Of a DNA stretch of 17,292 bases, positions 1 through 6,501 are shown piece by piece (within the stretch, counting starts at the first letter, position 1; each line of letters opens with the position of its first letter). Origin of the DNA: Spirosoma sp. (GTDB lineage: Bacteria > Bacteroidota > Bacteroidia > Cytophagales > Spirosomataceae); NCBI GenBank assembly GCA_025351545.1, contig JANXVQ010000646.1, positions 1 through 17,292 of the forward strand, in the 5' to 3' direction. The notes beneath the pieces were generated by a model. The model was given only the letters and a program-made list of their open reading frames with translations, searched no databases and was not told where the DNA came from. Position numbers and translations under genes: made by a program.

Positions 1-1109
1 TAATAAAACTCCGTAAACAGGCATTCAGAGTAGTTGGTAAAGCTCTCGTGAATCCACATATCGGCTACGTCTTTATAGGTGATGTTGTTGGCGAACCACT
101 CATGGCCCGACTCGTGAACGATAATAAAATCCCAGAGAAGCCCCCATCCTGTTCGGGACAAATCGCGGCCCAGATAGCCATTCCGAAAACGGTTTCCGTA
201 GGTAACTGAACTCTGGTGTTCCATGCCTAAATAAGGTGTCTCCACCAATTTATAGCCGTCTTCATAAAATGGATACGGTCCAAACCAGTACTCAAACGCC
301 TTTAACATTTTGGGCACCTGACGAAACTGCGCCTTAGCCGAATCAAGATGCTCGGGAAGGGCGTAATAGTTTAGCGCGAGCGGCCCTTTTTCGCCATCAT
401 AGACTTCCGACCAATGTTCATATCGGCCAATGTTGAGGTTAACACCGTAATTATTGATCGGATTGACAACGTACCAGTCAAATGTGCGGGTGTGATCGGG
501 GTTGTTCGTTACCCGGCGAAGTCGTCCGTTTGAGACATCCGTCAGATCTTCGGGAACGGTTACACTAATAGCCATCGAGTCTGGTTCGTCGTACATATGG
601 TCTTTGCAGGGCCACCAGGCGCTGGCCCCCAACCCCTGACAGGCCGTTGCAATAAACCAATTCCCTGCCTTATCACGCGACCAAACTAGGCCACCATCCC
701 AGGGCGGACGTTTGGCGACACGTGGCTTTCCGGCATAATGCACCGTTATGGCCTCCATCTGACCTTCCTTTTGCAGCTTTGTCAGAGTAACGAAGTATGC
801 GTTGCCATCCCGCCGAACATCTAGCGATTTACCATCTTGCTCCATACGTAACACCCGCAGCGGACGCTGAAGGTCTACCTGCATGGTCTGACCCGGTTTC
901 AGCACCCGATACCGAATTTCCGTTGAACCACTCAACGTACTGTCTGTGGGTTGAACACGAACGGTGAGATGATAAAATGTCAAATCCCACCAGACTCGTT
1001 CGGGTGTTATGGAACCGCGAAGGGTATCAGCATGGGTAAATTCATTCTTCTGAGCCAGAGACAGAACGGGCAAGACCAGTAGCAAATACAGAGATAAGTG
1101 CCGAATCAT
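1..1109 (-). CDS. Secreted M1-family zinc aminopeptidase, partial (N-terminal 369 residues)
   Basis: The frame stays open from an ATG at 1109 to the left edge, so the C-terminal part lies outside the window. Residues 1-20 form a signal peptide (MIRHLSLYLLLVLPVLSLAQ), so the enzyme is exported. The zinc site HESGH is at about residues 332-336, and the third ligand Glu follows 18 residues after the second His in WIHESF, giving the HExxHx18E pattern of M1 (gluzincin) peptidases. About 40 residues earlier the sequence GMEHQS stands where the family has its substrate-binding GxMEN-type motif. M1 enzymes remove N-terminal amino acids from peptides. The gene begins 15 bases after the stop of the upstream DPP IV gene, with no promoter visible between them, so the two are probably co-transcribed for peptide use in the periplasm or outside the cell. 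The family is certain; the exact substrate is not. Confidence 0.93.
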   Translation of the reverse strand, partial: MIRHLSLYLLLVLPVLSLAQKNEFTHADTLRGSITPERVWWDLTFYHLTVRVQPTDSTLSGSTEIRYRVLKPGQTMQVDLQRPLRVLRMEQDGKSLDVRRDGNAYFVTLTKLQKEGQMEAITVHYAGKPRVAKRPPWDGGLVWSRDKAGNWFIATACQGLGASAWWPCKDHMYDEPDSMAISVTVPEDLTDVSNGRLRRVTNNPDHTRTFDWYVVNPINNYGVNLNIGRYEHWSEVYDGEKGPLALNYYALPEHLDSAKAQFRQVPKMLKAFEYWFGPYPFYEDGYKLVETPYLGMEHQSSVTYGNRFRNGYLGRDLSRTGWGLLWDFIIVHESGHEWFANNITYKDVADMWIHESFTNYSECLFTEFY

Positions 1110-1124
1110 AGCGTAAATTTACGG

Positions 1125-3326
1125 TTAGCGTGGGCCGGGAGGGCAGTTTTTAAGCAGGTAATTCGTGTACAGTGTTTGCAGGTGCAAGGTGGTCCCTTCA
1201 CCTTCGCGAATCCCATGCGAGCGGTTCGGATAAGGCATCACCTGAAACTGTTTATTGTATTTCACCAGCTCATTAATCAGCAACTCCGCATTGTCGTAAT
1301 GCACATTATCGTCGCCGGTGCCGTGAATATACAGTAAGTTCCCCCGCAGGTTTTTAGCGTACGTAATGGCTGATCCTGCCACAAAATCCTCTCGGTTTTC
1401 CTGCGGCAGCCCCATGTAACGTTCCTGGTAAATATTATCGTAAAACAGTTGATTGCCAACGGCGGCAATGGCAATACCCGTTTTGTAAATGTCGGGATAT
1501 TGAAATAGCAGATGCAAGGTTGTGGAACCTCCCCCACTCCATCCCCACACGGCTACACGGCTGGTATCAATATAGGCATGTTGCGAAAATAACTTCCGCG
1601 CACCCATTGCCTGATCGCGAATATTGATGCGGCCAATATTTCGGTAGATAGATTTGCGCCAGGCAGCGCCCTTCAAATTGGGCGTTCCCCGGTTGTCGAG
1701 CGCCACATAAATGTAGCCTGCTCTGGCCATGTCGCCGTTAAAGAGTGCATTCTGTCCCACCCCAAAATTATCATTGACGGTACTGCTTGCCGGTTCGCCA
1801 TATACGTAAAAAACAATCGGGTATTTTTTGGTGCTATCGAAATCGATGGGCTTTGCCATCCAGCCATCAAGGGTAACGCCATCATCGGTCGTCAGGTTAA
1901 AAAAACTAACAGTCTGTTTGGCAACGGTTCTCATCCGGGTCGCAATGCTCTCGGCTGGATTGACGGCTCTATGATCGGGCAGACTTACCCACTCGCGAAC
2001 GGGCGGTGTCTGGTAATTCGTGAAGGTGTGCTGGGCCAGTTTGCCATTGGGCGACAGGGTATAACCGTGTGTGCCAGCCAGTTCGGCGGGGGTCAGTCGT
2101 TCGGCCTTCCCGCTGCCATTCAGGCGGGTGCGGTATAGATACCGTTGGTTTGTATTTTGGGGAGAGGCCGTAAAATAAATCTGATTGGTGGTCTCGTCGA
2201 TGGCGTTAATTACCCCAATATCATAGGAGCCGGGCGTTAACAACACTTCTTTTTTACCGTCGATGGAAATCCGGTATAGGTGCCGCCATCCGTCTTTTTC
2301 AGATACCCACACGAACGCTTTGCCACCCTCCAGCCAATCCCAGCCGTTTGGATCTTCTTTCGCATCGACCCAGGCTTTATTCGTCTCTGTATAAATTGGC
2401 GTGACAGATTTAGCTGCCAGGTTGCAGATAAGCAGCTTATTTTCGTTCTGTTTGCGATTTAATTGCTCCACAATCAGGCTGCCACCACCAGGTAACCACT
2501 CCATGCGCGTCAGGTAATGCTGCTGTGGATCGCCGGGAATAGGCAACCAGGTCGTTGGCCCACCCGATGCGGCCACGACTCCAATACGCGTCGGCGATGG
2601 ACTTTCGCCTACTTTAGGGTACTCCACCGGCACTACATGCGAATAGATGGAATCGGTCGTATTGAGCATCAGATAATCCCGAATGTGGGTGGCATCTACC
2701 TGCCAGTAAGCAATTTGTTTGCTGTCGGGACTCCACCGAAATCCATCGCGGCAATCAAATTCCTCCTCATACACCCAATCGAAGGTGCCGTTGATGCGCT
2801 TGCGGGTGCCATCGGTTGTGAGTTGGGTTGTTTGCCCCGTCGCCACATTTTCCACAAACAGATTATGTTCGCTCACGTACCCTACATTTCGTCCATCCGG
2901 CGACAGTTTGGCATACATCAGCGATTGCGATGGCCGTTTAGTACCCGCCGATTGTCCGAGCTGTCGGGCTTGCCCGCTCGCCCGCTTGATCAGATAATAA
3001 TCACCTTTGGTGTTATACCGCCAAACGCGGGCAGCATTTGTAAAAATCAGGACGTTAGCGCTATCGGGCGTAAACGCAAAGTCGATAACGGGTATTACCT
3101 GTTCACTACCGGGCCGGTGCAGTTTCTCTTTGGCGACTAAAACCGTTTTATGGCCGGTACGAATATCCGTTTGAACAAGCCCTCCCGGTTCCAGGGCTAC
3201 CGAAGCATTGCCGTCGGCAGTCCAGTGCATCTGCCGACCGGGTATCTGAGCCCCTACTGTTGAGACAGTTAAGCAGATCAGTAAAGATGGCAGGAATTGA
3301 CGTGCAATAAAAAAAGACGAGATCAC
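1125..3326 (-). CDS. Secreted dipeptidyl-peptidase IV family serine peptidase (S9B)
   Basis: This enzyme probably cleaves dipeptides, typically Xaa-Pro, from the N-termini of peptides in the periplasm or at the cell surface. The N-terminal two thirds is the beta-propeller region with the sequence DWVYEEEF (residues 183-190), which carries the acidic residues that bind the substrate N-terminus in DPP IV. The C-terminal alpha/beta-hydrolase domain has the nucleophile in GWSGGG (Ser597), the Asp in GDDNVH (about 672) and the His in RSHG (His704). No ATG occurs in the first 60 residues of the open frame, which extends back to a TTG at 3413. I choose GTG at 3326 (733 residues) because it gives a compact signal peptide ending VGAQ and lies about 30 bases after a good promoter. 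A longer start would place translation across that promoter and inside a repeat. The M1 peptidase gene follows after 15 bases. Confidence 0.92.
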   Translation of the reverse strand: MISSFFIARQFLPSLLICLTVSTVGAQIPGRQMHWTADGNASVALEPGGLVQTDIRTGHKTVLVAKEKLHRPGSEQVIPVIDFAFTPDSANVLIFTNAARVWRYNTKGDYYLIKRASGQARQLGQSAGTKRPSQSLMYAKLSPDGRNVGYVSEHNLFVENVATGQTTQLTTDGTRKRINGTFDWVYEEEFDCRDGFRWSPDSKQIAYWQVDATHIRDYLMLNTTDSIYSHVVPVEYPKVGESPSPTRIGVVAASGGPTTWLPIPGDPQQHYLTRMEWLPGGGSLIVEQLNRKQNENKLLICNLAAKSVTPIYTETNKAWVDAKEDPNGWDWLEGGKAFVWVSEKDGWRHLYRISIDGKKEVLLTPGSYDIGVINAIDETTNQIYFTASPQNTNQRYLYRTRLNGSGKAERLTPAELAGTHGYTLSPNGKLAQHTFTNYQTPPVREWVSLPDHRAVNPAESIATRMRTVAKQTVSFFNLTTDDGVTLDGWMAKPIDFDSTKKYPIVFYVYGEPASSTVNDNFGVGQNALFNGDMARAGYIYVALDNRGTPNLKGAAWRKSIYRNIGRINIRDQAMGARKLFSQHAYIDTSRVAVWGWSGGGSTTLHLLFQYPDIYKTGIAIAAVGNQLFYDNIYQERYMGLPQENREDFVAGSAITYAKNLRGNLLYIHGTGDDNVHYDNAELLINELVKYNKQFQVMPYPNRSHGIREGEGTTLHLQTLYTNYLLKNCPPGPR

Positions 3327-3359
3327 AGAATGAAGTGTATAATTGAGGTTAGCTACCTT

Positions 3360-3391
3360 CAAAAATACAGCATTTTCCGGTAGTATGTCAA
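3360..3391 (-). promoter_or_regulatory. Bacteroidota-type promoter of the DPP IV gene
   Basis: Read on the minus strand, TTGACA at 3386-3391 and TATTTTTG at 3360-3367 match the -33 TTG and -7 TAnnTTTG boxes of Bacteroidota promoters. There are 21 bases between the TTG and the -7 box. Transcription would start near 3354, giving a leader of about 28 bases before the GTG at 3326. The -33 element lies in the outer arm of the inverted repeat at 3384-3508. Assigned from sequence only. Confidence 0.55.
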
Positions 3392-3508
3392 CAGGTGTTG
3401 ATGGGTTGTACAACGGAGTGGTACTCCGTTGAGCCGAAGGCTAATCTAACTCACCAATTAGCCTATCGGCCCAACGGAGTACCACTCCATTGTACAACTG
3501 TTGACATA
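3384..3508. repeat. REPIN-like pair of inverted palindromes
   Basis: Two short palindromes face each other. The left one, 3411-3431, has CAACGGAGT and ACTCCGTTG arms around a GGT loop. The right one, 3472-3492, has CAACGGAGT and ACTCCATTG arms around ACC, with one mismatch. The whole block is also an inverted repeat: outer arms 3384-3394 and 3498-3508 match exactly (TATGTCAACAG / CTGTTGACATA), TTGTACAAC at 3406-3414 has a counterpart at 3490-3497, and an inner arm GGCTAAT (3439-3445) pairs with ATTAGCC. Only an extra stretch of about 11 bases at 3395-3405 breaks the left arm. This layout matches REP doublets mobilised in trans by TnpA-REP/RAYT transposases. It lies downstream of lgt and upstream of the DPP IV gene. 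No transposase is present in the window. Confidence 0.75.
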
Positions 3509-3550
3509 GTTCCCGTCTCTGTGGTTAATAAATTTTCTCACTTACTTACC

Positions 3551-4396
3551 TCACGACTCAATCGTTTTTGATTCTTCTAAAATCGGTAAAGTAACGGGCG
3601 TTCGGTAGCTGCGCACGAGGAAATAGATACCCAGCAGCACGGCCGGAATACTCAAGAGCTGGCCCACATTGAGCGGTAGGCTATCTTCAAACGACACCTG
3701 ATTTTCTTTCAGGTATTCGTAAAAGAATCGTAGACCAAAGATCCAGATCATAAAAATTCCCAGCATACTGCCGCGTGGCGTCCGTTCCTTTTGGCTATTC
3801 CAGTACCATAACAGAATAACAAACAGGACTAAACAAGAGAGCGATTCGTACAATTGCGCCGGATGACGGGGAATTTTGGCGTATTCACTATTATTCATGA
3901 ACACAAATGCCCAGGGCAAATCTGTGGGACGACCCACAATTTCGGAGTTCATCAGGTTGCCGAAACGAATACACGCCCCCGCAAACGCTACCACAATAAC
4001 AATGCGGTCACACACCCATAAGTATGTCTGATTGGTCAGTATACTTTCTTTTCGGCGCGAGTACAGCCATAGACCTGTCATGATGCCAATGATAGCACCG
4101 TGGCTGGCTAAACCCGCAAATGGTGGTGTAATAACCGTTAGTGGGTGATGAAACAGTACATCTGGTTCGTAAAACAAAAAATGGCCAAAACGGGCACCTA
4201 CAATTGTAGATACGACCATGTAAATCAGCAAGCTGTCGGTATCGGCAATGGGTTTATTTTCTTTTTTGAAAACGTAACTCATAATCTGCATGCCAATCAG
4301 GAAACCGAGTGCGAACAGCAATCCATACCAACGCACCGAGAACGAGCCAATGTGAAAAATTTCGGGATTAACTTCCCAGATAACGTATTGCAGCAT
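3551..4396 (-). CDS. lgt: Prolipoprotein diacylglyceryl transferase
   Basis: Lgt transfers diacylglycerol from phosphatidylglycerol to the lipobox cysteine of prolipoproteins, the first step of lipoprotein maturation in the inner membrane. The 281-residue length is normal. Several hydrophobic membrane segments are visible (for example residues 22-41, 55-75, 131-143, 188-199, 211-222, 244-261). The conserved His-Gly pair is at 99-100 (LASHGAI). The signature CIRFGNLMNSE at 142-152 holds the essential Arg144 and Asn147. RHPAQLYE is at 177-184 and the C-terminal Arg in GLRFFYEY at about 223. The ATG at 4396 is favoured because MLQYVIWEVNPEIFHIG is the usual Lgt start. The gene diverges from yidD. 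No terminator is obvious between its stop and the REPIN-like repeat 42 bases downstream. Confidence 0.96.
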   Translation of the reverse strand: MLQYVIWEVNPEIFHIGSFSVRWYGLLFALGFLIGMQIMSYVFKKENKPIADTDSLLIYMVVSTIVGARFGHFLFYEPDVLFHHPLTVITPPFAGLASHGAIIGIMTGLWLYSRRKESILTNQTYLWVCDRIVIVVAFAGACIRFGNLMNSEIVGRPTDLPWAFVFMNNSEYAKIPRHPAQLYESLSCLVLFVILLWYWNSQKERTPRGSMLGIFMIWIFGLRFFYEYLKENQVSFEDSLPLNVGQLLSIPAVLLGIYFLVRSYRTPVTLPILEESKTIES

Positions 4397-4440
4397 AAGG
4401 AATCAGAGTCAACGTCGGTTATGTAACGAACGACGGCGGG

Positions 4441-4448
4441 CAAAGATA
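4441..4448 (-). promoter_or_regulatory. Probable -7 promoter box of lgt
   Basis: On the minus strand this reads TATCTTTG, an exact TAnnTTTG match. It would start transcription near 4434 and give a leader of about 38 bases to the lgt ATG. No clear TTG is seen at the -33 distance, so confidence is moderate. Confidence 0.4.
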
Positions 4449-4492
4449 CGGATTGCGGGAAAGTTTTTGGCCGTTTTAGTGTTTATGAGTTT

Positions 4493-4705
4493 ATGATGAA
4501 GTCAATTCTGATCGGACTCGTTAAGGGATATCAGGCCATTGTGTCACCCTACTTGCCAAATGCCTGCCGGTATACGCCAACCTGTTCACAATATACAATT
4601 GAGGCTATCCGGAAACATGGGGCCGTTCGGGGTGGATGGATGGGGCTTAAACGCATTGGCCGATGCCATCCGTGGGGAGGTCACGGCTACGATCCGGTTC
4701 CGTAA
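4493..4705 (+). CDS. yidD: Membrane protein insertion efficiency factor YidD
   Basis: YidD is a small membrane-associated protein that helps YidC/Sec insert inner-membrane proteins. The 70-residue product has an amphipathic N-terminus ([20 protein letters not shown]) followed by the conserved core [15 protein letters not shown], then [19 protein letters not shown] and the ending DPVP. The Cys, Pro, Ser-Gln-Tyr and HPWGGxGxDPVP positions are family hallmarks. Two ATGs are possible, at 4493 and 4496; the second gives the more typical MKS start and differs by one residue. Unlike the classic rpmH-rnpA-yidD-yidC cluster, it stands alone here, divergent from lgt. It may share a transcript with the two genes downstream. 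Confidence 0.95.
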   Translation: MMKSILIGLVKGYQAIVSPYLPNACRYTPTCSQYTIEAIRKHGAVRGGWMGLKRIGRCHPWGGHGYDPVP

Positions 4706-4823
4706 CAATAACTGGTCGTCGTTCATGTCTATGACATTTTGACCTAACCGATAAACTTGCCCGATTTTTGACTGGTAACATCAACTGACTAAAAAGCTGC
4801 AACGTACTGCGGCACTATACCAA

Positions 4824-5198
4824 ATGATTGGAATTACTGCCGATAATAAACTGAAACGCCTGATTGTTGTAGGCGACCGGGTACTGATTAAACCCAAAGA
4901 CCCGACCGACCGTACAAATAGCGGGTTGTATTTGCCACCAACTGTGCAGGAAAAAGAACAAGTCCAGTCAGGTTATGTTATTAAAGTGGGACCGGGTTAC
5001 CCAATTCCCTCACCAACGGAAGATGAACCGTGGAAAGAATCTGAAGAAAAAGTAAAATATATGCCTCTCCAGGCTCAGGAAGGTGATATAGCGATATACC
5101 TGCAACGCAATGCCATCGAATTGCAATATGAAGGCGAGCCCTATGTCATTGTGCCACAAGGGTCAATTCTGATGCTGGAACGGCTGGAAGATTTATAG
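4824..5198 (+). CDS. GroES-like co-chaperonin (Cpn10 family), divergent form with an insertion
   Basis: The 124-residue product starts, after a short tail, with VVGDRVLIKPKDPTDRTNSG, the N-terminal strand of the Cpn10 fold. It continues with GLYLPPTVQEKEQVQSG, which matches the mobile loop that contacts GroEL, and then GYVIKVGPG. Residues about 58-87 (YPIPSPTEDEPW to LQAQEG) are an acidic, proline-containing stretch longer than the roof loop of ordinary GroES (about 95 residues). The end, YVIVPQGSILMLERLEDL, corresponds to the GroES C-terminus. Bacteroidota often carry such a second GroES-like gene besides groES-groEL. No groEL partner is present here, so whether it caps GroEL is unknown. The gene lies 118 bases after yidD and 65 bases before the DUF4174 gene. 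The fold is clear; the role is inferred. Confidence 0.87.
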   Translation: MIGITADNKLKRLIVVGDRVLIKPKDPTDRTNSGLYLPPTVQEKEQVQSGYVIKVGPGYPIPSPTEDEPWKESEEKVKYMPLQAQEGDIAIYLQRNAIELQYEGEPYVIVPQGSILMLERLEDL

Positions 5199-5263
5199 GA
5201 CGGCGGCTGAAAAACCACTTATCTATCTGTAAAATAGTCGGTTAACAAGACCACTAAAACACT

Positions 5264-5704
5264 ATGAGAAACTATTGGTTGATATCGTTGACAGTCCTGC
5301 TAATGGGATTTATTCTTACGATGGAGAGTGTAGCGAATCAGCAAAAGTCGCTAAAAGCGATATTGACCGAAAAGAAAAACCATAGACGTGTTTTGCTGCT
5401 TTATGTGCGTGATGATGCCCAACATTTTAGTCTTGAGCAACAGGAAGCGCTGAATGAAGAAAAAGCAGGATTGACCGAACGCGATTTAGATGTGATCGTT
5501 CTGGTAGCGTCGGAAGTGATGGAACCGGATCGCCAATTTCTAATGCGCGATTATAAACTCAATCCATCCGACAATTTTGTGGGATGGCTGATTGGGAAAG
5601 ACGGCGGGATTAAACAGAATTATAAAAAGCCGGTTGCCGTAAAGGAACTGTTTAAGACAATAGATAGTATGCCGATGCGAAAGCAGGAAAGTAAACAAGG
5701 CTAA
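5264..5704 (+). CDS. DUF4174 domain-containing exported protein
   Basis: The 146-residue product has an N-terminal hydrophobic segment, MRNYWLISLTVLLMGFILTM, which is either a signal peptide or an anchor. The rest matches my recollection of DUF4174: a basic strand HRRVLLLYVRDD (about 40-51), a helix rich in Glu/Gln, the strand LDVIVLVAS, and the end GWLIGKDGGIKQNYKKPV followed by ELFKTIDSMPMRKQES. The IGKDGG and IDxMPMR elements are the most characteristic. The domain has a thioredoxin-like layout but no CxxC, so thiol redox activity is not expected. No biochemical role is established to my knowledge. It follows the GroES-like gene on the same strand and ends at a strong terminator, so it is probably the last gene of that unit. 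Confidence 0.82.
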   Translation: MRNYWLISLTVLLMGFILTMESVANQQKSLKAILTEKKNHRRVLLLYVRDDAQHFSLEQQEALNEEKAGLTERDLDVIVLVASEVMEPDRQFLMRDYKLNPSDNFVGWLIGKDGGIKQNYKKPVAVKELFKTIDSMPMRKQESKQG

Positions 5705-5711
5705 ATAAATG

Positions 5712-5746
5712 AAAAGCCGGATGATCTGTAATCATCCGGCTTTTTT
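5712..5746. terminator. Bidirectional intrinsic terminator between convergent genes
   Basis: Arms AAAAGCCGGATGAT (5712-5725) and ATCATCCGGCTTTT (5731-5744) form a perfect 14-bp stem around a 5-base loop. It has T-runs on the plus side and A-runs that become T-runs on the minus side. It sits 7 bases after the DUF4174 stop and just past the stop of the convergent gene at 5753. Confidence 0.9.
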
Positions 5747-5752
5747 ATGCGT

Positions 5753-6469
5753 TCATTGTGTATCCAGATAGCGCAGTGTCCCAATGAATTCCGGCCACGA
5801 TTTAAGTTTTATTTTTTGGTTGGCTGAGTACCGGTCAATATTATCGGCCTTCTTCGGCCACGCAGCCACCAGCGATTTTTTACTGGCCACAACCGATTTC
5901 ATTTGCCCATCCGACAGTTTCAGGAAATAGTTTTCGGATGGCGAATTTTCATTGGCGACCCAAACATAGTATTCTTCATGGGCTTGAAATTTCTTCTTCC
6001 CAAAGTCGTTGTGCATGGCGTCGGTATTAGTTTTGATCGTAGCAAAAACGTATTTGACAAGTTTAGTTTTTCGCCCGTCGAAAAGGATCTGATAAAAATC
6101 ATCTGCAGACCGTGTCGGCGTAGGTGGAAAGCCTTTTTGAAAATGCATTGTGTCGGCGGACAGAATAGCAAACTCGGTGACTGTGTTGGGGGGCGTCAAC
6201 AGTTTATTACCCTGAATGTACTCCACAGCGCCCATGTAGCTGTTATAGCGTAATTTAGTCGATATTCGTTTTGCACCATTCAGCAACCAGCCACTCTGCA
6301 CAGAATCGCCCGGTATATAAGGCGACCCGTCAACAGTATTATAAGGCGTAAATGTGGGGGCATAAATGCGAACAGTGTTGCCGGTAGCATATTCAATTCC
6401 CGTCTGAGCTTGAGTAACGGATATACTTATCACGATCACAATAGTGAGAAGCTGAACGAGTCTGCTCAT
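5753..6469 (-). CDS. Uncharacterised exported protein
   Basis: I do not recognise a named family. The 238-residue product begins with a clear signal peptide (MSRLVQLLTIVIVISISVTQ, then AQ at the cleavage site). The mature part is mixed alpha/beta with no membrane segment and no cysteine. The order of its motifs is: a region with GSPYIPGDSVQSGWLL (about 49-64), KLRYNSYMGAVEYIQGNKL (about 72-90), TVTEFAIL, GFPPTPTRSADDFYQILFDG, then a Lys-rich C-terminal half with HEEYYVWVA and NYFLKLSDGQ. The combination of RYN, VEY and VTEF strands followed by DGR/K resembles many small secreted Bacteroidota proteins of unknown role. It starts 32 bases after the sialate O-acetylesterase stop, so it is probably co-transcribed with that gene. 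Confidence 0.8.
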   Translation of the reverse strand: MSRLVQLLTIVIVISISVTQAQTGIEYATGNTVRIYAPTFTPYNTVDGSPYIPGDSVQSGWLLNGAKRISTKLRYNSYMGAVEYIQGNKLLTPPNTVTEFAILSADTMHFQKGFPPTPTRSADDFYQILFDGRKTKLVKYVFATIKTNTDAMHNDFGKKKFQAHEEYYVWVANENSPSENYFLKLSDGQMKSVVASKKSLVAAWPKKADNIDRYSANQKIKLKSWPEFIGTLRYLDTQ

Positions 6470-6501
6470 AGGATATAGGGCTTTATATGCTAAAATAGGG
6501 T

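Noticed and set aside
2517..3140. A 207-codon open frame on the plus strand opposite the DPP IV gene
   Set aside because: It is antisense to a confident gene with conserved motifs, has no recognisable domain and has a composition expected from the reverse frame of a coding sequence.
3411..3492. Paired palindromes considered as a CRISPR repeat or intrinsic terminator of lgt
   Set aside because: There are only two copies, in inverted orientation, with no spacer pattern and no T-run after the hairpins. A REPIN-like element explains the layout better.
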